A stretch of DNA of 10,541 nucleotides from Cephalothrix spiralis (GCA_032353305.1 JAUCNG010401252.1:1-10541); one strand, 5' to 3'; counted from the stretch's first letter, positions 1 through 7,329 are shown. Numbers and translations: made by a program. Notes: generated by a model not told the origin, from the sequence alone.

Positions 1-114
1 CCAAACCCTAAATTTTTTTTGTCACAACGACGTTCTGATCAATGAAACCGGAAAACAACTTCTGATGTCATTTGTGGGCTTCCCCGGTATCGCTATTTCC
101 TATCGGGGTTTACC

Positions 115-181
115 CACGGATATATCGGTCATTGCGCCAAAATAGTTAAAATTTGAACCACGGATATATCCGTGATTGCGC
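115..181. repeat. Pair of palindromic CACGGATATATC motifs followed by ATTGCGC
   Basis: Two copies of a 23-bp motif start 44 bp apart, at 115-137 and 159-181, and differ at two positions. The second copy opens with the perfect 16-bp palindrome CACGGATATATCCGTG (159-174). Both end in ATTGCGC. The first copy is a decayed version of the same palindrome. Just upstream, 82-89 can pair with 101-108 with one mismatch. This could be the end of a small repeat element that runs off the window or a duplicated protein-binding site. The function is unknown. Confidence 0.5.
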
Positions 182-653
182 ACATATGGGTTAAAGTGAC
201 TGAAAAATTAAGAGAAAGCATTAGACAAGGAAAATCTTTTCATACCCCCGACTATTATCAACCCCTGGTATTATACATCCTGATGATGGTAAATCATCAG
301 ATTTTCGAGATGGTTAGCCAAAAATATTTTCTTAGTTTAATGATTATTTAAAGAGCAAGGTGCAGTTTTCTGTTTATTTTGGATCGATTTGTTATTGATT
401 TTTATCAATATGTATTTTCTTTTTCATTAAGAGACACAAAACATTGGAAAAAGTCAATATTTTTCAGAAGGTTATATTCTAAATTAGACACAAAATTCAA
501 TTGGATTAGTTTCTTATATTAATCAGTTTTCAATTTAAGAGTATTGACGAACTATCCAATAAGGATTATCTCTTAAATGAATTTCTCAATATATAGAACA
601 GGTCTGACTTATTGAATGTTTGATGTTTTAATGGAAAATAATTGCTTTATGAA
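182..653. other. Gene-free A+T-rich stretch
   Basis: I see no open frame of note and no RNA gene. The only local structure is a short hairpin, with CTGATGAT at 280-287 pairing with ATCATCAG at 293-300 across a 5-nt loop. It is short enough to be chance. Confidence 0.5.
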
Positions 654-870
654 GGCTGGGGGAGGGTGGTTATAAAAAATCTCAAAATACAACTTTTCTA
701 CCTTTTATGACTGTTTTTGCAAAAAATTCTGAAAACATTTGCATGGTAGTTCAAATTTTGTTTGAAATTTTTGCGTGGGTGGGTTGGTCTCAAAAATAGT
801 GGACAAAATTAGTCATGTGGCAAATTTTCCCTGACCCCCGGCGGCGGAAAAAATACAAAAATGCGGCGGA
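654..870 (+). repeat. Degenerate G-rich/A-rich repeat tract, first locus
   Basis: G-run blocks alternate with A-rich spacers on the plus strand. One block at 654-669 reads GGCTGGGGGAGGGTGG, and a second at about 774-786 reads GTGGGTGGGTTGG, each followed by TCTCAAAA-type sequence. The tract ends in a CpG-containing spot with the direct repeat GCGGCGGA at 841-848 and 863-870. The same alternating pattern recurs at 4472-4636, so I read both as decayed members of one dispersed repeat. The strand bias (G on plus, C on minus) holds throughout. No coding function is visible. Confidence 0.35.
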
Positions 871-1446
871 CCTAAAAAACACGAAATTGGGGCGCTACAT
901 GTTTTCACATTGCGCATTAATTTCCGTTTTCGACCGATTTAATGGACAACTGTCTGGTTTTCAATAATTGAAATCGACACCGCTTTGAAACATAATCCAA
1001 TATTTCAAACTCTCCTGTCTCGAGTCCAATTTGCTGAATTGATAATATCTGAGATCAAGTTGTGACAATTCTAAGTTCAATCAGGTTCATGTATATACTT
1101 TGGTTTTATATTGTCTTGGGCCAGACTCTATCGATAAGAACATTTTATTGCTGTATAGACCACATTGCTCAGCATTATTTTTTTATCAGGGTTAACACTT
1201 TTTGAGACCCTTCAGAAAAATTTGAAAGAGTTACATAAGGGTATATATGTACTTGGTCCTGACCGGACAGGTCCTTTCGAAAATATACAATTAAACCTAG
1301 AATTGTGATTAGCTTTCTGAAATTATAATGTTCAGTAAATAGGAATTAGGCTCGCTCTTCTGCGAATACCGCGAACGATTCCTACTTTTGTGCTACAATT
1401 ATACCTACAGAGTTGTCACAGACCTGTCTGGATAACCTGAAATACC
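871..1446. other. Gene-free stretch with two short palindromes
   Basis: No gene is visible. Two short structures are present. One is the 15-bp palindrome TTTCAATAATTGAAA (959-973). The other is an inverted repeat at 1255-1274, with GGTCCTG pairing with CAGGTCC with one mismatch across ACCGGA. Neither has an assignable role. Confidence 0.45.
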
Positions 1447-1720
1447 TGGAAATGTCATGGAATTCCAAAATTGGCCCAAAAAATAATGGAAATGTCATGG
1501 AAAATTGAAAAAATAGATAAAAAGCTAGAAAAATCATGGAAATTTAATTTTGAAAAATTGTCGTGTCGCGAAAAAATATTTTTCGTGACTGGTCCTGTGG
1601 ACTGGTTCTTGACGGGTTGTGAAAATTGTCGAGACTGAGTGTCGTCTGGACTTCTTCAATATGATACGACTGGAAATTTGCTGGATATGTCTGGGAAAAG
1701 TCATGGAAATGTCATCGAAT
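1447..1720 (+). repeat. TCATGGAAATG-type interspersed repeat array
   Basis: The 16-mer TGGAAATGTCATGGAA occurs exactly at 1447-1462 and again at 1487-1502, a 40-bp period. Related forms follow: TCATGGAAATTT from 1534 and TCATGGAAATGTCATCGAAT at 1701-1720. The spacers are A-rich. This style of degenerate array is familiar in non-coding animal DNA, but I cannot name a repeat family from sequence alone. Open frames across it are short and lysine-rich and should not be treated as genes. Confidence 0.6.
1566..1588. repeat. Short inverted repeat inside the TCATGGAAATG array
   Basis: TCGCGAAAAA (1566-1575) pairs with TTTTTCGTGA (1579-1588) across a 3-nt loop. All ten positions pair in RNA if one G-U wobble is allowed. 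It is very A/T-rich in the inner part, so it may be incidental. Confidence 0.4.
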
Positions 1721-2060
1721 TTTGTTTTCTGAAAGTTGTGGCCCTGACTAGGAGCTCAGATCAAAAGTAACATTTGCCTGGCTTAATTCTGTGCTTATAC
1801 AACTTCTTTGGTATGTTACGGAGAATATTTTCTGCGCACCTTATTTTTTTCCATCGTTGTTAGATATTTATTACCCCACTAATGGTCACATGAAGTGACT
1901 ACATCATCTAATCAAACATTTTCAATCATTGTACTCAGTAAATAGGAAAGAGCCTGGACTACTGAACTGTGAGACGAACTGATTGAAGTGTCAAAAAACA
2001 CATGATATAGAAGTACACATATTACAGACTTATTCAGGGTGAAATATAGTCAAAGGCCCC
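1721..2060. other. Gene-free stretch
   Basis: I see no gene or strong structure. The phrase CAGTAAATAGGAA occurs near 1333 and again near 1936 with loosely similar flanks, hinting at a very old shared repeat, but the similarity is too weak to annotate. Confidence 0.4.
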
Positions 2061-2092
2061 GAATCACTTCGGCAAAAGGCACGAAGTGAGTC
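2061..2092. repeat. Hairpin with an 11-bp stem (one mismatch)
   Basis: GAATCACTTCG (2061-2071) pairs with CGAAGTGAGTC (2082-2092) at 10 of 11 positions across a 10-nt loop. The inner 8 bp (TCACTTCG/CGAAGTGA) are perfect. About 50 bp downstream a second, A+T-rich pair (ATCTAAAT at 2144-2151 with ATTTAGAT at 2161-2168) is probably compositional. The role is unknown. Confidence 0.5.
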
Positions 2093-2326
2093 AGGAGAAC
2101 CCCTAGACCAGAATTTGGTGGGATATATTTTTTTAAATATTTTATCTAAATCATTAAAATATTTAGATTTACAACAGCTTTTTTTGACAAAACTTACCTT
2201 TAAGTTAACAAGGGATACCTTATTATGGGCATTCTTTCTTAGTTAATTATTGTAGTTTACTTCCAAGTCGTATATTTTATATTTTAATTGGCGTTTTTTC
2301 CAAATTTCCAAAAAATTTAAATTTCA

Positions 2327-2374
2327 AAGATGGCGGTAAAACGGCGACACCTATCGGTTCCATGTACTTCCGGT
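2327..2374 (+). promoter_or_regulatory. Possible promoter-type sites: YY1-like and ETS-like motifs
   Basis: AAGATGGCGGT at 2327-2337 matches the core of the animal YY1 motif, and ACTTCCGGT at 2366-2374 matches the ETS/GABP motif on the minus strand. The two are separated by 28 bp. In animals both motifs are common near transcription starts. Here no transcript start, CpG-rich island or first exon is visible nearby, and single motif matches occur by chance. Treat this as a weak pointer only. Confidence 0.15.
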
Positions 2375-2632
2375 TAGCATGATTAAGGACCGGTTTTATT
2401 GCAAGCATTAAAATCATTAAATTGATAGAAATTCGATATATCTGACAATTTCTAACGATAATTAATCCAGTAAAAACCGATTTTTGCGTTTTTACACCTG
2501 TATTTTTAATTAACTTGTAAAATAACTGTGAACTTGTATGTTGGATCATGACATACATCGAAAAAATATTTATTAACGGTCAAACAGCGTCGCATCGAAG
2601 CGACGATCCAAACCGTACGCTCCAGGCTCTAT

Positions 2633-2688
2633 TCTGCTGGAAGCCAAAAACAAGTTTTTGTTAAAACTCGATTTTGGCTTCCAGAGAT
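2633..2688. repeat. Compact two-part hairpin (13-bp stem plus inner 6-bp stem)
   Basis: CTGGAAGCCAAAA (2637-2649) is perfectly complementary to TTTTGGCTTCCAG (2672-2684). After a 3x3 internal loop, AGTTTT (2653-2658) pairs with AAAACT (2663-2668) around the tetraloop TGTT. Outside the main stem, TCT (2633-2635) pairs with AGA (2685-2687) if G2636 is bulged. Each arm is therefore about 22-26 nt, the length of a small-RNA hairpin arm, although a 4-nt terminal loop is short for a canonical pre-miRNA. It could equally be the relic of a tiny palindromic transposon. A weaker neighbouring hairpin pairs CGTCGC (2588-2593) with GCGACG (2600-2605). Confidence 0.6.
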
Positions 2689-2747
2689 AGCTAGGTGAAA
2701 TATCCAATTTTATCAATATATATATAGATACCATCATGAACCGCGTA

Positions 2748-2966
2748 TCAGTTCTGGTTCAAATATACATGTAGAGGAAGGGCATCAAAATAAGCCTTAA
2801 TAATGTCAGAATCTTCGGGAACGAGATTGTAACGCTTAGCGATAATAGCAGGCCTCCCACTGGTCCTACTTTTCCTACTTTTTGAAATTTCTCCTACTTT
2901 TCCTTTCCTACTTTTTTCAAAAAGTGGACTATTATTGTCATAAATGAAATTGAAGGCTAATAATAT
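2748..2966 (-). CDS. Unrecognised open frame of 72 codons, possible exon or repeat-derived frame
   Basis: On the minus strand the frame is open from the codon after an upstream TAA to a TGA at 2748-2750. It has no ATG, so if real it would be an exon. The translated order is a hydrophobic start (ILLAFNFIYDNNSPLFE), a basic serine-rich middle (KSRKGKVGEISKSRKSR), then a normal-looking end (AIIAKRYNLVPEDSD, YFDALPLHVYLNQN). The basic middle is simply the translation of the CCTACTTTT repeats on the other strand, which argues for a repeat origin. The last 33 codons look more like genuine protein sequence. No convincing splice acceptor lies upstream. I do not recognise a family. Confidence 0.18.
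   Translation of the reverse strand: MLLAFNFIYDNNSPLFEKSRKGKVGEISKSRKSRTSGRPAIIAKRYNLVPEDSDIIKAYFDALPLHVYLNQN
2865..2915 (+). repeat. CCTACTTTT short repeat cluster
   Basis: Exact copies of CCTACTTTT begin at 2865, 2874, 2893 and 2907, with spacings of 9, 19 and 14 bp. The cluster is degenerate and pyrimidine-rich on the plus strand, and is preceded by GGCCTCCCACTGG. It lies inside the minus-strand open frame described for this region and explains the basic run in that translation. Confidence 0.6.
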
Positions 2967-2981
2967 TTAGATATACATGTA

Positions 2982-4471
2982 TGTTGATTTATGTAATTTT
3001 TTTTCTCAAGTCGGCTACTTAGTAAATATTTATGCGAAAATTCCCTCTTTATGCAACTTCGTTCCAGAAGATTACTATACCAAAATTATGCTTGAAAAAG
3101 AGTTGGATGCTGACAATAATATCAAAATATCTGGTTCAATTCCATCAACCCTGTCGGTCACAATTTTAGTGATCATTCTAGTTGGACGAGTGTATTAATT
3201 CAAATACTTTATTTGGTTAACATTTCGATCAAACTGTAAGAAACAAACCTTCACAAGCTGAAATTATACAAGCTAAAAGAGGCATAGTGTGCCGAACAGT
3301 TCCTATCAGACTAACCATCTGTGATAATCTAGTCTGTCATAGGGCTGTTTGTGTCATGTTTCCAATGAGTGGTTAACAGCGGTTAGGCTTCAATAGCTCT
3401 TTTTTCTTCTTAGGGGGCGGACTTAATTGAAATCTTCCTCTAGCAGTTTCGAAAAGTGGTTTCGATTAAGCTTTTGAAATAATTCCGAAGCAATCTTAGG
3501 CAATTTTAATGCATTAAAAAGCCATTATTTTGGAATAATATATCCCTTGTTTCTTGCCGATATTCGAAGTCAAATCTCTGTGACGGGTTAAATATAATAT
3601 ATCGAAATGTTGATCATCTTTATGGAGAGGAAACTACTTTAATTTCTCCCTTTGGAAAATGTTTGATCTATGTCAGCGCTGAGATCATGGATCATCATGA
3701 GATGTGCGTCTTGTAATTGTAAATTAAAACTTGCTGTCTTGGTGATAGATGCTCACATTTTTTATTAATGTTGTTGTTGATCTTTCATTCTACGAGCTTT
3801 TGGGAATTCATAAACGATAAAACGTGACCCAGTTTAAAAGATTTATCATTGAAAAACCTGATTGTTTGAGAATCTAAAATGATAAAAGGAAGCCCATCTC
3901 TCTTTCACTTGCTTCTGGTATTTATATGGGAGAAGGAATTCAATTTCAACACTTCAGAACTGGTACTTGTATTTGCCGTTCCAACTTTTCCTATAATTAT
4001 TGGCTATATTCCTTCGTAAAGTGTAGCAGGTTGTGTTTTTCTCTCTCGTGCAGAACCGTAATCTTCAAAATATATTGACTTTGAATCATTTCTGCAGTAC
4101 TTAAACACTTTAATGATCCCTTTATGTAATTCATTAGATCAGATGATTCCCGTTCCCTCCCAGGCTCCAACCTTTATACCGAACAATCCACACCAGAAAA
4201 GCTAGCCCTGATGTCCTGAATGATTTGCAGGAACAAGTTTGCTGTGGAACTATTGGTTTTACCAAAACTATTTGACGGCTAAAAAAATAGTGACAGCTCA
4301 TACTTTGATTATAGATTTACGCTTCCTGTTAAGTGCCAAGTTCTGACGTTTTTCTTAGATCATTGAATTCCGTTCGAAGATCCAAATGATTCTGGTTGAG
4401 GTCGATACAAAGTATGTATTATTATCGAGATGCCAAATTATATATTTTTATTAATGAAGGGCCAAAACAGT
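2982..4471. other. Long gene-free stretch
   Basis: I find no supportable gene, RNA or mobile element in about 1.5 kb. A 73-codon plus-strand frame (2977-3198) ends in a hydrophobic segment (TLSVTILVIILVG) but has no homology I recognise and no splice or promoter context, so I leave it out. Small structures only: ATTATT/AATAAT around 3532 and TTGGT/ACCAA around 4254. Codon-scale bias is not apparent. Confidence 0.45.
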
Positions 4472-4636
4472 GAGGGTGGGGATTCATGACAAAAATATGC
4501 TATATAGAAGGCCAGGTTGGGTGATTTTTTTTGTCTTATCAAAATAAATGGTTGAAAAATGGGAAAAAATTGAAAAAGGGAGGGCGGGTCAATAAGTAGT
4601 GGTAAAAATTGCAAAAAATCTAAATTTAGGGGGTGG
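4472..4636 (+). repeat. Degenerate G-rich/A-rich repeat tract, second locus
   Basis: Four G-run blocks lie on the plus strand: GAGGGTGGGG (4472-4481), GGTTGGGTG (4515-4523), GGGAGGGCGGG (4578-4588) and AGGGGGTGG (4628-4636). They are separated by A/T-rich spacers that include repeated AAAAATTGCAAAAAAT-like text. The pattern matches the tract at 654-870. The minus-strand frame through it reads as a Pro/Phe/Leu-rich low-complexity peptide and is a by-product of the repeat. Confidence 0.4.
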
Positions 4637-4790
4637 ATTGGTACCAAATCCCATTTTGCAATTTTTCAGCTTTATGCTGGCTCGGTCAGGTTAAATATGT
4701 AGACCTGGTATATAATTTAGACCTGATTCAGCTAGTACTGGACTGAAGATTTCAGCGAAAGTGCATGATAACAAGCTTTCTGAGTATCAA

Positions 4791-4857
4791 GTACTGATAC
4801 TGGTACTGATACATGTACTGAACAACAACTTACATACCAGTTCATGATTGTATCAGT
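4791..4857. repeat. 12-bp minisatellite fused to an inverted repeat
   Basis: GTACTGATACTG (4791-4802), GTACTGATACAT (4803-4814) and GTACTGAACAAC (4815-4826) form about 2.6 units of a 12-bp tandem repeat. From the same tract, ACTGATACA (4805-4813) pairs perfectly with TGTATCAGT (4849-4857), and GAAC (4820-4823) pairs with GTTC (4840-4843). The tandem repeat therefore forms one arm of a 53-nt foldback. It includes one of the five TACATGTA octamers (4810-4817). Confidence 0.5.
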
Positions 4858-5458
4858 CGAGCAATATTGAAAAAAGATATTTTTCAGCTTCCAAGGACAA
4901 ATGTATTGGCCATCAATCGGGTTGTTAATGAAGCGATAAACTTAGAAGTCGGAAACAGCAATCTATAATCACAGTATACGTTAAGGAATAATGAATCATG
5001 TTTTTCATCTGTGATTCGTCAGTGAAATGAGGAATATGGATAAGTTTGTGTTTATCACAAATTGCCAACAAGTTGATATAATGATATACATCAATTTTTG
5101 AGATTTCTTGAAAATGCACCAGCTTATGATCGTTTAATGAAGGGTTACAAATTGTTTTAAGAATAAAACAAAAACCACTGACACAGGAACAAATTTCTTA
5201 AACACAAATTTTCGACTGTCTAGTCTTTATCAAGTGTTGTGAATGAAACAAAATTTACAATCATTTGTTTCTAAAATCGATCACCTAATGTCAGTCTGGA
5301 AAAAGCACCTCATCAAAATGAAGGATCAAAATGTATCAATTTTCAATTAAGATGCATTCATTTTTAGAAATGCATGTCCAATTGTCCATTATGCATCAAA
5401 TTTCAGTTTCAATGATCCTTGCTGATTTAGAGAGAGTATTTTTTCAAATTCCCTATCT
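4858..5458. other. Gene-free stretch
   Basis: No supportable gene. ATGCAT occurs three times between about 5350 and 5395 in A+T-rich sequence. The minus-strand 64-codon frame (4925-5119) has no recognisable content. Confidence 0.45.
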
Positions 5459-5640
5459 TACAGAAGCAAGCAGATTTCCACTATACCGAGGGGGCATAGC
5501 TTACTTCAAACCAGGTACATTAGATCAATTATGCCTAGTTCCCTTCCCTATTCGCGCAGTTAAATGCTATCAGTTGAACACCTGCCGTTAATTGAAAGCG
5601 GTAAATTCAAATATACTTGTAGTAACCATTGTAATGCCAC
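5459..5640 (+). repeat. Dispersed repeat, copy 1 (uninterrupted)
   Basis: This segment is collinear with 9118-9470. Shared landmarks in order: CTATACCGAGG..GCATA (5481-5498, against 9142-9158, one substitution and one 1-nt indel); CTTACTTCAAACCAGGTA (5500-5517, against 9319-9336, 16 of 18 identical); CTAGTT then CTTCCC at identical spacing (5535 against 9354); CACCTGC (5579 against 9415); and a roughly 40-bp stretch starting GCGG (5598 against 9427) at about two-thirds identity. In this copy only one base separates the CATA and CTTACTT landmarks. The end of the 86-codon plus-strand frame (5331-5591) is made from this repeat and is not good evidence for a gene. Confidence 0.6.
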
Positions 5641-6414
5641 AGGTGATCAAATAGTTTAAAATCTATAGTCTGCGATATAGAGTTTAGAATGCCAAACTCA
5701 AGAGCAGCGAATCTTAACTGACCTTGTACGTTTAATTTTGCTTTTATTCTGAGATTTAAGATTCCAGTTTTCTCAAAGGTATCCCTGAACATCCACAGTA
5801 AGCTTTGACAATATCCATTTAAGGTTGAAGTAACGTTAAGAGGGCTTGAGAACTTTATGTGACAACATTCTTATAAAATCTTGTTGTGAATGACCTTTAA
5901 ATGTAGTTACCCCAAGGGACAATAAGGAATGTATTCATTTGCATCAGTGAACTGAGTCTATCTTATCTTGCCTTGAGTAATGTCTCAGTTCCTGCTAGTA
6001 TTTGTTTGGCGTCTTCTGTGAAATCGAGGAAGTTCCAGTACCATTAGTACAAGAGCGAATGTCAACAGAAATCCCTACTAATGATTTAGATTGATGAAAG
6101 ACCTTTCCTGAGTACGTCACAACCCCGAAGGTTTGCATCTTCAAGGAGATTTGTGTTTGTTTTGCTATGTTTAATTATCTCAATTTCATTGTTGTTAAAG
6201 TGTTAGGTTTTCTAAAAGTAAAAAAATTAAACTCTGACGTCATATTAACCTGTATCTTATACATGTATGTGAGATATATTCTCCCTTTCGGTGACTTAAA
6301 ACCACATAGTTATCATTTAGCACGTGAAGTATTACAGTCAGCTTCGTCGCAGTATGCATGGTATACATTTTTGTCTGGTAGTTATACTTCCAGTGTGGAA
6401 TTTTCCTACAGTAC
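5641..6414. other. Gene-free stretch with one spaced inverted repeat
   Basis: No gene that I can support. GAATCTTAA (5709-5717) and TTAAGATTC (5756-5764) are a perfect 9-bp inverted pair 38 bp apart. ATTTGCAT (octamer-like, near 5937) and TATCTTATCT (two GATA cores, near 5960) are single motif matches without context. The 106-codon plus-strand frame at 6167-6487 runs on through a perfect hairpin and part of a tandem array, so I do not call it. Confidence 0.4.
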
Positions 6415-6439
6415 AATCCACGCGATTGTCGCGTGGATT
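6415..6439. repeat. Perfect 11-bp hairpin with 3-nt loop
   Basis: AATCCACGCGA (6415-6425) pairs without mismatch with TCGCGTGGATT (6429-6439) around the loop TTG. The CpG-containing stem is unusual in this A+T-rich setting. It shares the GTGGA core with the array just downstream, suggesting that both belong to one element. Confidence 0.65.
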
Positions 6440-6453
6440 CAGGTCATAAACTC

Positions 6454-6546
6454 ATGTGGACACGTGGCCAATTGTTTTTCATTTTGAGATTGATGTGGAC
6501 ATGTGGACAAAATAATGTGGACTTAAATTGATGTGGACGGGTGGAC
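6454..6546 (+). repeat. ATGTGGAC short tandem array
   Basis: ATGTGGAC occurs exactly at 6454, 6493, 6501, 6515 and 6531, with variant forms CGTGGCC (from 6463) and GGGTGGAC (6539-6546). The typical unit is ATGTGGAC, then N(A/G/C)GTGGAC, then an A+T-rich tail such as CAATA or AAATA. Spacing is irregular (8-39 bp), so this is a degenerate array rather than a clean satellite. It sits between two hairpins. Confidence 0.6.
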
Positions 6547-6585
6547 TCAATAAATCATCTACTAATCATGATCAAAATAGCTTTT

Positions 6586-6609
6586 TTTGAGGCTTACATA
6601 TGCCTCAAA
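6586..6609. repeat. Perfect 8-bp hairpin TTTGAGGC/GCCTCAAA
   Basis: TTTGAGGC (6586-6593) pairs with GCCTCAAA (6602-6609) across an 8-nt loop. TTTTTGAGGC recurs directly at about 6678-6687, and GAGGCA again a few bases further on. This places the hairpin in a small repeat neighbourhood that separates the GTGGAC array from the hairpins downstream. Confidence 0.55.
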
Positions 6610-6715
6610 CAGTGACGCGAACAGTGTTGAAAATCTTACCAACCTGGAGTTCTCATGGTGCTTTTTTTAAAACTCACTTTTTGAGGCAGAAATGAGGCAA
6701 TCAGCAGCAAAATTG

Positions 6716-6740
6716 AACTCTCAAGATAATCTAGAGAGTT
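6716..6740. repeat. 25-bp near-palindrome AACTCTC...GAGAGTT
   Basis: AACTCTC (6716-6722) pairs with GAGAGTT (6734-6740). The centre AAGATAATCTA is itself palindromic apart from one pair. Only one symmetric pair in the 25 bp fails to match. Confidence 0.5.
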
Positions 6741-6769
6741 TTTTCTTCTTCATTAAATCACATAATCAC

Positions 6770-6805
6770 ATATTGCTATCTAAATCACATTTAGATAGCA
6801 AATAT
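6770..6805. repeat. Hairpin with 13-bp perfect stem and 3-nt loop
   Basis: TTGCTATCTAAAT (6773-6785) is perfectly complementary to ATTTAGATAGCAA (6789-6801) around the loop CAC. With A6802 bulged, ATA (6770-6772) pairs with TAT (6803-6805), giving a 16-bp stem. AAATCACAT, which spans the loop, also occurs directly at 6755-6763. This is one of the two longest perfect tight stems in the window, although it is A+T-rich. Confidence 0.6.
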
Positions 6806-7329
6806 TGTATTTAGAGGACAACTGGAGTAAATCGAGATGCATAGTTCCATCAGGTCTATTTGATGACCAAGCAACATCAGTGCTTCAAAGTTTCTTTGAC
6901 CAAGTGAAACCCAATTGGGCTTTAGATGACGGCTTATAGGATTAATAGTGTTAAACCTTAGTTTATTTTCAAAATGGCAAATCTTAAAGAACCCTAGTGT
7001 CTAGACACTTTGTAGTTTGTTGCAGTGATGTGCAAAAAGCTCTTAGTATATTTGAAGATGGACGAACCAGTTAGATATAAGGTACGATATTAGAGTTGCA
7101 TAGTACATGTATGCACATTATTTTGCATGAATCTATGAATGTCACTGCCAGTGTCTAGGACTCTCTTTATGACTAGCCATTTGTCTTTGATTAAAGATTA
7201 GACTAATATTTGAATCTAATCCTATTAGGTAGCGGTTTATATCTTAAAAGTCCAATTGCATTTCAAGCACATCTTGGTAAAAGAAAATTTGAAGCCCTTT
7301 AAGGTTGCTTGAACATCAAAGGTTTAAAG
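6806..7329. other. Gene-free stretch with minor palindromes
   Basis: No gene visible. AGTGTCTAGACACT (6996-7009) is a perfect 14-bp palindrome, and its half AGTGTCTAG reappears near 7150. GATTAGA (7196-7202) pairs with TCTAATC (7215-7221). CCCAATTGGG occurs near 6911. Confidence 0.45.

Noticed and set aside
1-20. Telomere-like CCAAACCCTAAA at the left edge
   Set aside because: Only a single unit is present, so there is no telomeric array.
1255-1274. Inverted repeat GGTCCTG/CAGGTCC
   Set aside because: Short, with a mismatch, and no repeated partner, so it is noted only in the region description.
2144-2168. ATCTAAAT/ATTTAGAT inverted pair
   Set aside because: Entirely A+T-rich context; likely compositional.
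2277-2558. 93-codon minus-strand frame
   Set aside because: No recognisable family, A+T-driven composition (Ile, Lys, Asn, Phe), and no splice or promoter arrangement on that strand.
2977-3198. 73-codon plus-strand frame with a hydrophobic C-terminus
   Set aside because: It could pass for a small membrane protein, but nothing supports expression, and a hydrophobic run is common in A+T-rich frames.
4370-4386. GTTCGAAGATCC resembling a tRNA B box
   Set aside because: No matching A box or cloverleaf could be built around it.
4438-4647. 69-codon minus-strand Pro/Phe/Leu-rich frame
   Set aside because: It is a low-complexity by-product of the G-rich repeat tract on the other strand.
5331-5591. 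86-codon plus-strand frame
   Set aside because: Its C-terminal half is the translation of the dispersed repeat also present near 9142-9430.
6167-6487. Longest open frame, 106 codons on the plus strand
   Set aside because: It runs through a perfect hairpin and into the GTGGAC array, has no recognisable motif, and its length is unremarkable for a 10.5-kb window read in six frames.
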